In this document: positions 32,840 through 45,564 of the stretch, piece after piece
Layout of the letters: each line of letters opens with the position of its first letter
Numbering within the stretch: position 1 is the stretch's first letter
Source of the DNA: Hydractinia symbiolongicarpus
Taxonomy: Eukaryota; Cnidaria; Hydrozoa; Anthoathecata; Hydractiniidae
Assembly: GCF_029227915.1 (NCBI RefSeq)
Contig: NC_079888.1
Span: 5,591,001 to 5,655,000 of the forward strand
Length of the DNA stretch: 64,000 nucleotides
Direction of reading: 5' to 3'
Position numbers and translations under genes: made by a program
The notes under the pieces: model-generated
What the model saw: the letters and a program-made list of their open reading frames with translations, nothing else
The model's database searches: none
What the model was told of the DNA's origin: nothing

Positions 32840-35460
32840 AAGAAAAAGCAGCTATAGTTGTTTGTCTTGCCATGTCTCAAGGCATCTTTTCAGAAAAAGA
32901 CTCACCACAAATCTTCGCTTGCAAACCCAGGGGACCCTGTACCTTGCTCTGCAACCTATTATATATTGATTGTGGAGCAAAGCGAAGACCATTTTCTGAT
33001 GTCAAAAGTGCAAGCGTATATAAAATTTTCGATATTCCGCTTGCATATAGTTGAAATTTTGATTTAAATACCAACTTGTTAGGGTTCGGACTCAAGACAC
33101 TCAAACGAAAGTGCAGTCATTTCTTGTGCAAGTAGCTGATCCACATAGACAAAAGGTCTGGGCCGAAATGGTAGGAGAAATTCATTGGACGGAATTAGCA
33201 CGTGACCATCTCATTTTCCCAAGATAGTCTTGACAGGTGACAAGGGAGATAAGGGATTTTGCGTTGCTGTTTTCTGCTTTTCCTCCCATCACTGTGCCTG
33301 CTAAGATAAAACCGTTTGATTGGACAAAATGGACACATTCACACTCGTTTTCTATTACGTTTTGACTAAAAGTGGCATCTATAATTTTTCGGTTGCGAAA
33401 CTAGGGGACCCTGGAACCTGCTTCACAGCCCTTTCTATAATAATTGCTTTGCTGTTGCTTTTGACCTTTATTTTTAATTTGCTTTTTATCAGCGGAACCA
33501 GATGCTAAGTCACCTAGCAAATACTCATTAACTAAATGCTAACCAGTTTCTTCTCTATCCTCGAAACAAACATGTTTCGGGCACGTTTTATTAAATTTTT
33601 TGTCTTCTTTTAAGGATTATCCAGCTTTGTTTAACTGTCCGTTTTAATTTTGCGTATCGGCCTAATGATGTGGTTCGTTTATATTAGTGTAATGCCTACA
33701 CTACGGAAATTTGGCTTTTCTAGGTTTATATGCTTAACGGTTTCCCCATCTGCTTTAGATGTGACTGTTGTCATTTGTATTTTTAGATCTATTCTGCATG
33801 TTCTAAACTTGAATGGCCACCTACTTCACAAGCGCTTCTTGATTTAAACAAGATTATACTGTTTTGTCATTCTTCTGCGTAAGCTGTTCTTCTGAAGAAG
33901 TCATGTCTACTTTTAACTTTTGCTGCCGTCGTGTAATACAGAAAAGAGATTTTGAACTATTACTCCGATCCTTTCATAACTTTGGAACACTAATATTGCT
34001 AATATTGGTCGACAGAGAGACACAATGCGGCTATTTTTTTAGAGTTATCATTGATTGGCCTGTTTAAAAATCCACTTGATTAGGGAGTCAAACAATACGT
34101 TTGTTGACGTCACCAGTGAACCATTTTTTTTTTCTTACATCCAATGTGTAGAGCTTGAAAATGTATAGAATCATGTGATTTTAACGAACAATTACAGAGT
34201 ATTGTATGGAGGTCAAATTGGCAATCAAAAAATGTGTATGATCATTGGCCGTTGTCGAACGGTTCCGAAGCTATTAAATAGGGTTTCAAGTGTTTTCGAC
34301 TCGGATGGGTTGGCCTAGTCTTAGGTGCTCCTTAGTAAGCCGCGCAGGGAGAGAATAACCCATGGCTTTGTTTTCAAGATAATATGCTTCAAATTTTAAG
34401 TACATTATAATTTCTTCATTAATTTAAAAAGTTATATCGTTACATCGTCAAATCTAAATTTTTAATTAAAAATTACGACAGGCATTTTCGGCGATTTTAA
34501 ATTACACCGCACATGTTCACTAAGCCCATGCAGAATATATGCAATACTATATTTTCCATCAGTATTTACATAAACCACATAATTCTATAACAGTGGATTC
34601 AAAATATTTTCGTATAATCTAACTATCGAAAAATACACTCTGTATGATGCAATTACTACTACAAAGAGCTATTTTGGATTAATTCTTTTCGAAATTCCTT
34701 CTAAAATTACATTCTATACAAACCGAATTAAAAATTACAACCTCTGTCTGAGGAACGCGCCATTTCTACACACGCACAGACACACAAAAATAACTTAAAG
34801 AGAATGAAAGAAGTTATCAGCTTAGAGTTGTTGTTTCCTTAATAAGAGTTTAATTAATTTAATTTTCGCCTTATTACTCTCTAGACAATATTTTTTCTAA
34901 TATATCGTTATATAAAAAGAAAAACGTCCAAGTAATGTGAATATAAATTTCAAGAAAATAAGACGTAAAACTTTTCATGTGCATGTGCTGATACCTACGA
35001 CTATACTTTTCTTGTGACGAGTTACTCGTTACAAAACTTGGTATATAAAAATATAAAATCATGCCATAAACTTTAAGTAATAATTTTGCAGACGACAGCA
35101 CTATTTTATTCAAACTTCATCAGTGGTGTACTATATATATATATATTTCTGAGAAGATTCATTTTATCACATTAGGATCGAAGTATATCATTTTACTGGG
35201 CACAAAGCTCACAAGAACTACCGACACACACACAAAAATGGTCAATAGTGACAGGAAAAAATCCCATGGCATGTCTATTGCTTCTAATTTCTAACAGATG
35301 TCGTATTTTACATGTCTGTTTTAAAATCATTAAAATTAACGAATGGAATTTTTAATAACATTCACCGTTCTAGTGGCATTATCTAAAATAAGCCATGTTG
35401 GGAAGCCCCAAACACTTGTGACAAAACACGTAAACGACAATGCAACATCAAAAGGTGCAG
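32840..35460. other. No gene; small diverged duplication
   Basis: GGGGACCCTG-containing stretches at about 32929-32955 (CAAACCCAGGGGACCCTGTACCTTGCTCTGCAAC) and 33392-33425 are diverged copies of each other. Otherwise there is no supported exon; open frames of 60-70 codons show no domain. Confidence 0.45.
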
Positions 35461-35468
35461 AAAAATAT

Positions 35469-36809
35469 TTACACTTGAGCAACTGGTTGTATTAAGGCTT
35501 TTTTATAAAACCCAATAAGAAAAAGTAGTATTAAACTTACGATTAAAAACATAATAATAATTTCAAATTTAAAGAATGCCAGGCTTAAAAATGCTCCCAA
35601 AACACATCCCAACTGTCTGAACATCGTTCGCACACTTTCTAAGTAGCTTTGATGCTTTGAAGACACAAGTTTAGCAAACACAACAACTATAAATAATTGT
35701 TCACCCATCTCAAAAAAACTTGCAGTAGCCATGTATACTACCAGTGTTACGATTTTCATGTTTAAACTTAGGTGAAAGCAAACAAATATATACTGGCAAA
35801 TTAATAATATGACGACGGAAATCTGGCTTAACATCCCAATCCAATAAACTGTCACATTTGTTATTTTGACTTTAATACTTGCAGTACAAAGAACTGAGAC
35901 AAAAATTCCACCCGCAACATAACTAACAGAAATAGTTCCATGGGACATCGATAACGCGTCCAAAACAAGGACCGGATAATTACGACCAAGTGCGACACTG
36001 ATAAGGAGACTGAGCAATGTCAAAGCGAGCATAAACAACATGATCCCCGATGTTAACATCCCTTTCAAAGCTTTAATGCCATCACTGCTGAAAACTTGTA
36101 CTTTTAGGGAATCTTTACGAATTGACTTAGTCTCCTTCATATCATATTCTCGTGATAAGTCATGCACATAGAAAATAACGCTGCACTGGGCGCAAGTAGT
36201 TAATAGGAGCAAAATTACACCCGATATATTTCCATATCGAATTTGCAATTTACCAAACCGCAAATTGACATTTTCAAACGGCAGAAGAATACAAGGCCCC
36301 AGCATGGAACCTAGCGCCGATGAAATAACAAGAAATGCTATTTTGTTTTGCAACTCCTTGGATGGATATGATCTTGCTATTTCACCTATCATCAATGGCT
36401 TTAGAATACTAACGCTCCCATTTAGAAGTTTTCCAACAAAAGGGAAGAGTGGAGAGAATGGTATTGTGTACAGTAAACTTCCAAGCATGGCAATAAAATT
36501 TGTTGTAATTATAATTTGTTTTATTTTCCTTGTTGTATCTGCATATTTTGCAACAATTGAAGACAATGAAATCGGAAGAATATAAACTGCAACATTGATC
36601 AATCCGTAGTACAAATCCGGCTCATTGCTTTTTATTAGTTTGGTAAGGTAAATCCATAACGTTACTGTATTTGCACTTGCTTCTAATTCCGATAAAAAGT
36701 AAATCATTACATATGCAAGAAAAGTGGTTTTACGTTTTTTTTCCCAGACAGTAATATTAATCAAGGGTTCCATGATGTGAGTCGTCGTTATTTGTCGTTG
36801 TTCTTGCAA
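35469..36809 (-). CDS. Major facilitator superfamily transporter, single exon
   Basis: An intact 446-residue protein with about 12 hydrophobic segments (near residues 31-53, 67-86, 97-117, 123-145, 156-178, 195-215, 256-275, 292-312, 320-343, 350-372, 397-413, 416-435). A long hydrophilic loop at 216-250 splits it 6+6, as in MFS carriers. The loop between segments 2 and 3 reads AKYADTTRK, a form of MFS motif A (G-x-x-x-D-x-x-G-R-K/R). GSMLGPCI at about 167-174 resembles the segment-5 motif. The protein would sit in a membrane and move a small solute; the substrate cannot be told. SLC46- or MFSD-type carriers are candidates, but no signature decides. No introns. ATG at 36809 gives a short cytoplasmic N-terminus; a second Met at residue 13 could also serve. 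Confidence 0.88.
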   Translation of the reverse strand: MQEQRQITTTHIMEPLINITVWEKKRKTTFLAYVMIYFLSELEASANTVTLWIYLTKLIKSNEPDLYYGLINVAVYILPISLSSIVAKYADTTRKIKQIIITTNFIAMLGSLLYTIPFSPLFPFVGKLLNGSVSILKPLMIGEIARSYPSKELQNKIAFLVISSALGSMLGPCILLPFENVNLRFGKLQIRYGNISGVILLLLTTCAQCSVIFYVHDLSREYDMKETKSIRKDSLKVQVFSSDGIKALKGMLTSGIMLFMLALTLLSLLISVALGRNYPVLVLDALSMSHGTISVSYVAGGIFVSVLCTASIKVKITNVTVYWIGMLSQISVVILLICQYIFVCFHLSLNMKIVTLVVYMATASFFEMGEQLFIVVVFAKLVSSKHQSYLESVRTMFRQLGCVLGAFLSLAFFKFEIIIMFLIVSLILLFLIGFYKKALIQPVAQV

Positions 36810-36814
36810 TAATA

Positions 36815-38300
36815 TTCTTCTTCGTCGCAGTATGATAAAATTATTGTCCTAAACAATTAAAGACACTACTTACATACATATAACTGTACAATTAATATAA
36901 ACTGATACAAACCAGTTTTGTGGAAAAAACAATACGATATAAAATGACGGAGGGGTAATTGTTGATGACAAGTACTGCTACGAACGAATAGGTGGTAAAG
37001 AAACAGTGGCTACAAGTGCGGAAAGTGCGAGTGTCTTTTGCTTATTTTGTGGATACGCTTGTCTGTTGCTGCTCTTGCTTACTTTTGCTTTAATGCTTTC
37101 TCTTTCTAAAAATGTAGCATCATTTGTTAGATATCAAGAAAATCCGTTGATTTTCTAATTTTTCATAACCCTTTCAAGCACATTATGTCTCCCCCGCATC
37201 CCCTTAATTTAAAACAGCCATAAGTTTTTTTAAAAAATATAAAATTCATAGCCATACCTCCGTTTAGAGTTTCAGTTCGCACCAGTGAAAATAATATTTC
37301 CTTCTTTGCTACTGCCCGATTTTTTTTTAGTTGTACCCAAATGATACGTTGGGTTTAAAGAATATGTTATTGACAGTCGAGAAAAGCTGACGAGCAAGAA
37401 CAATATTGGCACTATTTTATCTTGTCTCTTATATATTTAAGACATTATGGTAAAAGTTAGCTTAGTCTTCTTAAGCATCCAATGTTGCCACATGCAACAC
37501 AAACATTTAGAAAACTCTAACGTAATAATAATAAACATAGTACATCGATTTACTTTGATTTAATAAACATCACTAAGCTGAGAAGCAACTTGAAATACAT
37601 TGAATGAACATTAAAGCGTTAAATGAAACAAAATAAAACAACCTGCACAAAAATGCACCTCAACTTCAAATACTGGTATTGAAAAACGTGTTGAAGAAAA
37701 AAAACATTTAAGTATTTACCTGTCTGTTTGTATCTTTTCTTACTACTCTCTATCAGCATTGCCTTCACGTTTATTGTTTCCTAAAAATTTCTAATTAATC
37801 TTTAATTAAATATCCAAGCTGTTTGCTTTTTCATACTAAGACAAGACTATGTAACCATAGTAATCAGGCGGTTTAATGATTAATGAACGGAATCCAATCC
37901 AACCTAATCCGATTACTATAATTTTCCTAATGGTAAACATATGCAGGTTTATTTTAACCCTTTCGCAGAGTAATCTTAGTACTTCATGCTAATGATGATG
38001 CATCAAATACGGATGAGGGAAGCATGCGTTAATATGACCACATGCGTTATATTTTTTGTTTTTCAGAGTGCCCCAACTTCGACAGTCCTTCGCACTTGAT
38101 ACTCTCTCCGACTGTGTGTTCTCCCTACACTCTCCTATAGCGAACATACTTATATTATGTACATGTTTAGATATGTTTTTAACATTTTTCCTTATCTCAA
38201 TACATTACTTTTTTTGTTGCTGTTGTTTAACAGGGAACCTGTTGATAGCAATGTATATATACGTTAAAAGGTTTTTACCCTGTATAAATATGTTTTTAAA
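36815..38300. other. Upstream region of the MFS gene, no other gene seen
   Basis: No exon supported. It should hold the MFS gene's promoter (minus strand), but no clear TATA box could be fixed. Confidence 0.45.
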
Positions 38301-38302
38301 AA

Positions 38303-38454
<152 letters not shown>

Positions 38455-38611
38455 TACGACGAGCGAAATGCTAGTCTATTAGCTAGTTTTTTGCACATAT
38501 GAATTTTTTACCTAGTTTTGCGGTAACATGCATGTGTCACAAATGCCATGCTAGCTGTATTTTTTTGTATTCTAGCAATTCCGTACGAAAATGGCAATGA
38601 AAAAACACAAG

Positions 38612-38770
38612 TGTAATGTCGTAAAGACATCGACGATGGAGAGGACTTGGGCAAAAGAAGAGGGACGATTTTGATGACACGAGAGTTATGATAGTGAATA
38701 GGGAGAAAGAGATAAACAGAGATATATTGTAAACACGTGTTCTTATTTAACCTACTTTCCCGATATTAAA
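38612..38770 (+). repeat. 5' LTR of gypsy element 1
   Basis: Starts TGTAATGTCGTAAAG and ends CGATATTAAA, where identity with the 3' LTR stops. It is followed at once by CTGGCGACGAGGA, in the primer-binding-site position; this motif is common after the 5' LTR of animal gypsy elements. Confidence 0.93.
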
Positions 38771-38880
38771 CTGGCGACGAGGAGAAGGGAACAACAGACG
38801 AAGATTAAATTCGACAAGATTAAATTCGACAAGATTTAATTCTTATCTGTGAAGTAATTTTAAATTTTTATGCACTTGCG

Positions 38881-39890
38881 ATGGCTGTTCGAAATCTTAA
38901 TCTGCCAACCTTTCCAGAGTTTTTCACAGAAGATGTGTCTACACTCAGTTCGCGCTGGAAGAAGTATAAACAAAGATTTGAACTTTTGTGTCACGCTATT
39001 GGTGTATGAAATATATGAAAATGTTAAGCCTGAACGCGAAGAAGATGTAACATATCCGAATGTCATCGCGGCGTTAGAAAAACACTTCGAACCACAAGTA
39101 AATAAAAGTTACGAAACATATTTATTTCGCAATATAATACAGCAGGAAGATGAAACGATACATCAGTATTTTATACGATTAAAAGAACAAGCAGTAAAAT
39201 GTGACTTTCACGATAAAAATTTGGAAATCAAAAGACAGGTTGAACTTTCTACTACTAACAACAAGTTACGTTTATATAGCTTCAGAAATCCTGATAAAAC
39301 CTTGGAAGAAATACTGGTGACAGGAAAGACTTTAGAAAGCAACATACAGCAAGCAGAAGTTCTTCAAAAAACACAGGCGAACGATACAGAGCGAATCAAC
39401 GAATTGCGGTCGGTTTACACCGACCGCCGAGGTAAGCCACATTCTTTAAACCAACGAGGAATGAGTAAAAGAGGCCGACCTCAAAATGCTAAATGTTATC
39501 GTTGTGATGGACCATTTCCCCATCAAAACAGATGCCCTGCTGAAAACCAAATTTGTAACGCATGTGGAAACCAGGGTCACTTTTCAAAATGTTGTAGAAC
39601 CAAAACATATCGACATCAAAACACCCGAGCACGTCTGAAGAGGGGATCCTTTTACCAATCACGACAGCCCTTGAATAACGTTACTCATTCGCCGTTAAAC
39701 GATTTTTCTGCTATGCAAAATACCCTTGAAGCTGAAAGTGATGATGAAATGTTATTTTCTATCCAAACTTTGTATAATTGTGAACATCCTATGATTAGTA
39801 CTGTGTCTTATTCGTCTGATGTTGTGAATTCTCCATTCGATAGCACAGAAAACACAAGTAACAGTAACCACAGTTATAAGAATAGTAAGC
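38881..39890 (+). pseudogene. Gag of gypsy element 1
   Basis: Starts at ATG 38881 (MAVRNLNLPTFPEFF, then RWKKYKQRFELLCHAIG) and meets a stop at about 39007. The homology goes on in another frame with YEIYENVKPERE, ALEKHFEPQVNKS and RNIIQQEDETIHQYFIRLKE, the usual capsid-type gypsy Gag. About 20 residues seem deleted at the frame change. The nucleocapsid part at about 39495-39600 has two Cys clusters: CYRCDGPFPHQNRC and CNACGNQGHFSKCC, a C-x2-C-x4-H-x4-C knuckle. Gag would package element RNA. It is broken by the early stop. Confidence 0.85.
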
Positions 39891-39894
39891 AAAA

Positions 39895-42800
39895 TTCTGA
39901 TTTCAATACTGTTGTTAAATTAGAAGGAGGAAAAGTAAATTTTCTAGTCGATACAGGAGCTAGCATTAACATTCTCACATTGCGTACTTTCAATCAGTTA
40001 ACACGAACGCCTTCCAAAAAAATTAAATATACTCAAAACAAAAACAAGCGTCGCAACGTACGGAAGTGACACTTCAAATTTGAAAGTTTTAGGACGCGTT
40101 AATCTCTTAGTAGAAACCACCTCTAAAATGATTAACGCGCCATTTTTCGTGATCGACACTTCCCATAAAAACCTATTATCAGGCCGACCAGCAGTTGATC
40201 TTGACGTCATTCAGATGAAGAAACAAGTTTTTTCTTTACAAAATCAGCGAAGCATGCAGCCAAACTACAAAGCACCTGATATACTAAAATCAAAAGAAAA
40301 CATTCCAACACACCTCCGCAGAGTTTTAGAAAGTTATAAAGATACCGTGTTCAGTGAGAAAATCGGAAAATTGGAGGACTATCAAGTGCATCTTCACATA
40401 GATAACAACGTACCACCAGTAGCGCAAAAAGAAAGACGCATACCTTTTGCTTTACGAAAGCGAGTCAATGCAGAAATCGCCAAAATGGAGAAAGCAGGCA
40501 TAATAGAAGATGTCACAAACGAAGCGACGCCATGGTTAAATCCGCTAGTTATTGTTCCCAAACCCGAGGGAGGAGTACGAATTTGTCTCGATATGAGAGA
40601 AGCAAACAAGGCTTTTAACCGAACAAGATATCCAACCCCCACCGTAGAGGATTTAAAAATCAAGCTAAGTGACTCAAATGTATTTACCAAGTTAGACATG
40701 CGAAGTGCTTTTCATCAACTGGAATTATCCGAAGATTCACGACCTATCACCGCTTTCCCATCCGAAACTCGAATAAAACGTTACACCCGCCTGATTTTTG
40801 GCGTGAACTCCGCGTCGGAAGAAATGCAACATGTGCTTAGATCCTTAATAGCAGACATCAATGGAGTTGAAAATATTGCGGACGTTTTATTTATATTCGC
40901 ACAATCTCAAGAAAAGCACGACGTTATTTTAAGGTGTTAAAACGTTGCGAAGAGAAAGGACTCACATTGAACCTGGAAAAATGTGTATTCTGCAAAGGCA
41001 ATTTAGAATTTTTTGGGCATGTCTTCTCAGAAGAAGGTATGAAACCAAGCCCAAAGAAAATTGAAACCATTACAAACATGCCTCAACCCGAAGATGTCAA
41101 GTCACTTGGAAGCTTTTTGGGACTCACCAACTACATGCAAACATACATACTGGACTACAGTACAATAACTTATCCACTTAGACAATTGATCAAAGAGAAA
41201 GCCGAATGGAAATGGACATCCGAATGTGAACATGCCTTTGCTACTTTGAAAAGCGCATTGAGTAGTGAATCCTGCTTAGCATATTTTGATGAAAACAAAG
41301 AGACATTTATGTTTACAGACGCTAGCCCATATGGTATATCCGCCGTATTGTTGCAGAAAAGCAAGGGTGAAGATGATGTTAAGGTTATATCTTATTCATC
41401 CAAATCCCTCACAGAAACTGAAATGAAATATGCACAAATCGAAAGAGAATGTTTAAGCATCGTTTACGGATGCGAAAAAAATCGCTTGTACTTAATCGGT
41501 AGAGAGTTCACCATATTCAACGACCATAAAGCATTAGTCAATCTCTTAAATAACCCAAAATCCACGATACCTCTGCGAATCGAGCGACTAACACTTCGAC
41601 TTCAAGGTTACAACTTCATAATAAAACATGTAAAGAGTGCAGAAAACATATCAGATTACGCTAGCAGACACCCTCACACCTTCAGCGACGACAAAAAAAG
41701 CAACGGTATGGAAGAATATGTAAACTTTACAGCCACATATGCGTGTCCAAAAGCGGTTACCCTAGACGATATTAAAACACAAACTTCACAAGATAAAATA
41801 TGTCAACATCTAGCCAGTATTATAGAAAAGAACAACTGGCACCTACTAGACAAACCGACTAACTACGCTGATTTAAGTAGCAAAGAACTAGACGAGCTGA
41901 AGCATTACCGCAAGTTCAAACACGAACTCACCGTATCGAACAACAAAGACATTGTCTTAAAACAAAGACGCATTATCTTACCAAAATGCTACCATAACAT
42001 TGCTGTTACATTAGCTCATCAAGGACACCAAGGTGTTCAGAAAACAAAAGAGTTACTCAGATCGAAATTTTATTTTCAAGGAATAGACGATATGGTTGAA
42101 AAGAAAATTCCATGCCAAGCTGTTACACCAACAAGAGCAGATGCGCCTATGAGAATGATGGATATACCAGAACAAGTTTGGGAAACTTTGAACATTGATT
42201 TTCTTGGACCATTTCCCACAGGATACTACCTATTTGTCGTGATCGACCAAAGATCTAAGTTTCCAGAGGTGGAATTTCTCAAGAGTACCAAAGCTGAAAC
42301 ACTGATACCTTGTTTAGATAGAATGTTCAGCACATACGGTAATCCACGCAACGTTATCTCCGATAATGGCCCATCATTCAGCTCGCAGAAAATCAAATCT
42401 TACTTCAAACAAAGGGGGATAAAACACAGACGCATCACTCCACTATGGCCACAGGCAAACGCAGAAGCAGAACGATTTATGCAACCGCTTAATAAAATAA
42501 TGAGGACAGCTAAACTAGAACACAAGGATTGGAGGGAAGAAGTTTATAGATTCTTATTTGCTTACCGCTCCACACCTCATAGTACCACCAAAGTTGCCCC
42601 CTCAGAACTGATGTTCAATAGAAAAATTAGTTACTCAATACCATCAATAGACAACAAACTAACATACGAAAACCAGCAACAAATAGCCACTGACAATGAC
42701 AAAGCGGCCAAAATAAAGAACAAACAGTACGCAGATGAACGTCGACATACGAAAGAACCATCGTTATGTGAAGGAGACCGTGTCATTGTCAAGCAACTGA

Positions 42801-43117
42801 AGTACAATAAGCTTTCCACTCCTTACAGCATACAACCCTACAGAGTTACGAAAATAAATGACACAATGGTTACCGCTCAATCGGAAATTGACTCATCCAA
42901 CATCACAAGAAATATTTCTCATTTTAAAAGTATCCCGACAACTGCATCAACTCCTATCATTGTAAAGGAGGAGGAAGACATCGCCATAGAGCCACAACTT
43001 CCAGTATCGCAACCCGCAAACAAACCTCCATTCAGAAACTATACATCGCCCAACCAAAATCGCAAAATTTATCCCACCAGATCAAGAAGACCAGTTCACC
43101 AGTGGAGGAAATACTGA
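39895..43117 (+). pseudogene. Pol of gypsy element 1 (protease, RT, RNase H, integrase)
   Basis: In order: aspartic protease (VNFLVDTGASINIL, about 39935); RT (RICLDMREANKAFNRTRYPT, then FTKLDMRSAFHQLEL, about 40580-40730); RNase H (FMFTDASPYGISAVLLQ, then AQIERECLSIVYG); integrase with HQGHQGVQKTKELL and a core with the first D in LNIDFLGPF, the second in ISDNGPSF and the E in NAEAERF. Frame breaks lie near 40043 (protease/RT) and 40920 (RT). The RT Y-x-D-D box has become IADVLFIF, losing the second Asp. The integrase zinc finger has only one of its two Cys (KKIPCQAV). The last frame is open for 727 codons (40934-43117). No chromodomain. Confidence 0.9.
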
Positions 43118-43265
43118 ACACTATCCATGTGTAAATATTAGGACCATATAAGACATTATGTTAAAGAAAGTTAGTTCAGCAGTCAAAACCCCTGACATTT
43201 TATATGAACGTTGCCTGCTGTTGTTTTGTTACATTTAGATACGGACTACGTGCATATCGTCTAGC

Positions 43266-43276
43266 GAAGGGGAAGA
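43266..43276 (+). promoter_or_regulatory. Polypurine tract of gypsy element 1
   Basis: GAAGGGGAAGA directly before the 3' LTR, the expected place for the plus-strand primer. Confidence 0.75.
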
Positions 43277-43425
43277 TGTAATGTCGTAAAGACATCGACG
43301 ATGGAGAGGACTTGGAGGGACGATTTTGATGACACGAGAGTTATGATAGTGAATAGGGAGAAAGAGATAAACAGAAATATATTGTAAACACGTGTTCTTA
43401 TTTAACCTATTCTCCCGATATTAAA
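43277..43425 (+). repeat. 3' LTR of gypsy element 1
   Basis: Same ends as the 5' LTR, lacking its ten bases GCAAAAGAAG. Followed by the ACAAG target duplication. Confidence 0.93.
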
Positions 43426-43430
43426 ACAAG

Positions 43431-44740
43431 TAATATTACAACTAGTTGTTTTGTCACCCTTCATTATTTATATTTTATTACCAATATACCGCTTGGATAT
43501 GTTTATCTAAGTTTCAGATTGCCAAAGGGAATATACTGCTTTTTTAATTACACTTTTGCTTTAGTAAATCCATATTTTTAGGGGCGTACAAATAAAAAAT
43601 ATCTAACTCGACATTGGCGCAAAACCAACAAGTCAACAAAAGTCCTGTGTTTGTTTTTATTGGTTGGTGTGGAACACAGGCGGATTAAAAATAATGAAAT
43701 TCGAAAAAAAGTGAACAAAGCCATAAGCAGCTCAAAAGAACGTTCACATTCAGTAGCTTTTATATTTTTTAGAATCCAACTCTCAACGTAGCATCTAACA
43801 TTACCATCTAGCATTCAAACACGGTGTTTTAACTAAACCTGACTAATACAATTTGATATAAGAATACTATTTGAAAAAAAAATTAATGTAGTTTTTTTAT
43901 TCGTTTTTTATTTTTATTTTTCACAGTCGCAGTTGAACAGACCCAAGTTTGAACATTGAAATAAGTACATTGCTATGTAGCTCTGTTTAAGATATAAAGA
44001 GTTATTCTCACTTTCACAATGTCTTTTTTATTTATTATTTGTTTAAGCCGCTTTTCATTAGATGTTCTTTCGCAGATTTTTTTTATATTTCACGGGAGAA
44101 CTAATAAAAAGTCGAGTACCATCTTGGAATGAGGATTGAGACCAAGCGCTGAAGTTTAAATGCTGATAACTGCCGTCATGATCGCTTCTGTGGAGAGATC
44201 AGCCTTGAAATATACTTGCGGTAAAATGATAGATTATTTTGATCAGTTTGTGGCGTATACTCCCTTTTTGCTTTAAAATTGAGGTGTAATTTTGCACGCA
44301 CATTCAGTATAGTTGAAATAATCAAAAAACATTTTTTTGAAATTATGTGTTGCATTGTATTTGTAAATGATGTTGTATTTAATTTTAATATGAGGAATCT
44401 TCGGAAAGAAAAAAAATTATTGAAAGTGAAAAATACTATCTTGGCTACGATCTTGCATAACACCAATTGCGAAAAAAATTTTCTATTAAAGCATACGGTC
44501 AAATTAGATCTCTATCCATTAAAAAAAATTGTAAGTTTTTCTATAGAGTTTGTTGTTTTTCTTGACTCCAAGCCATTACGGATGGAATTAATGAGCAATA
44601 TTTTATAAAAATAATACTAACAATAACATCATTTACTTTTTTTTATCGTAATGCTTATTTTAAAAAGTTGTCTACAGCATTTTATGATATTTTAATAAAA
44701 ACCGAGAAATCAATATATAAAGTGTTGCGGAGAGGTTGCC
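43431..44740. other. No gene seen
   Basis: AT-rich. Open frames at 44176-44608 on both strands are Phe/Leu/Lys-rich and lack any domain. Confidence 0.45.
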
Positions 44741-44745
44741 AAGGC

Positions 44746-44955
44746 ACAGGCATTACGCATGGCAAGAAAAGGACACAGCAAAAACAGGCAAGAAAACAGG
44801 AAGAGGAATCAGCAAGGCAAGGGTTGGCAAGGCATGGGAGGTACAGCAGACAAGGGTATATTAGGCAGGCATCAGAAAAAGCATAGGAAGGGTAGGCAAA
44901 GGCACGGTCAGTGCTGGCAAGGTAAGGGAACGGCAAGGCTGGGGCAGGAACCCCA
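44746..44955 (+). repeat. Purine-rich GGCAAGG minisatellite-like tract
   Basis: About 210 bases in which GGCAAGG, GGCATGG, GGCAAGAA and GGCAGGCA-type words recur every 8-20 bases. T is rare and the plus strand is mostly G and A. Irregular spacing rather than a clean unit. Frames through it (Arg/Gln-rich) are unlikely to be genes. Confidence 0.7.
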
Positions 44956-45309
44956 ATAGAAAATCTACTCCCTACGACTCAAAGATTACGTGTACTCACT
45001 TAAGATATGAAAGTTCAGAAAATATTGTGGTGCAAATATTTCAAATTCAATAGCTCACTAAAAAGGTCTCACATTTATATCAGGTCAATATACAGTGAAT
45101 CCCAATTCAAGTATTTAAATAATCAGTCGATTTAACTTGGTTCCAATGACAAGAGCATTAAAAAGTCAAGATATAGAAATAATCAGAGAAGTCCACGAGA
45201 AAGGCAAATTGTTTTAGTAAAAAACGCCTTTTTTGGTTTCTTGTGCCTACCAGGTTTATCAACAGAAAAAGTTTTACCATAAATTGCAGATCCATTACAA
45301 AAACAGCAA

Positions 45310-45560
45310 TATTTAGCTTTATAAATGAAAGTGGTGAATGTATGCAACTACCCCCTCTAAGACTCAAAGATTACCTATTATATTTAATATAACCATATAC
45401 GTATGAATGCTTTTCCTAGCCCTGTCCAGGATTTGAACCTGGATCTCTCATTTGCATGAGTGTCATAGCCATTAGACCAGCAGAGCATAAATTTAAATAT
45501 ATAAGAAACTTTACAGGTGAATATTATATACACTTAGGAATTTAGCTCTTATGTTAGCTT
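45310..45560 (-). mobile_element. tRNA-derived SINE, copy 2
   Basis: On the minus strand: CTGCTGGTCTAATGGCTATG (A-box), CCAGGTTCAAATCCTGGACA (B-box, perfect T-arm hairpin), then GGTAATCTTTGAGTCTTAGA and CACCACTTTCATTTATAAAGC. Same layout as 32575-32835. The anticodon stem closes a loop that is too small, so it is not a working tRNA gene. A third fragment of the 3' part (AATCTTTGAGTCGTAGGGAG, minus strand) lies at 44968-44987. Confidence 0.8.
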
Positions 45561-45564
45561 CAGG

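Larger units (their letters stand above)
38612..43425 (+). mobile_element. Ty3/gypsy LTR retrotransposon, full-length but broken
   Basis: LTRs of 159 and 149 bases flank gag-protease-RT-RNaseH-integrase, in the gypsy order. ACAAG duplications lie at 38607-38611 and 43426-43430. The LTRs differ by a 10-base indel (GCAAAAGAAG, near 38651) and a few substitutions, so the insertion is fairly recent relative to the other elements here. Frameshifts in gag, at the protease/RT joint and in RT, plus a damaged RT active site, mean it cannot move by itself. Confidence 0.95.

Noticed and set aside
33650-34067. Two consecutive Cys/Phe-rich frames
   Set aside because: No splice structure, no domain, average base composition; treated as chance.
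36265-36585. 106-codon plus-strand frame
   Set aside because: Antisense shadow of the MFS transporter.
45425-45500. Possible tRNA gene on the minus strand (good B-box and T-arm)
   Set aside because: The anticodon stem closes a loop of four to six bases and the acceptor stem does not pair. The same sequence with flanks recurs at 32640, so it is a SINE.
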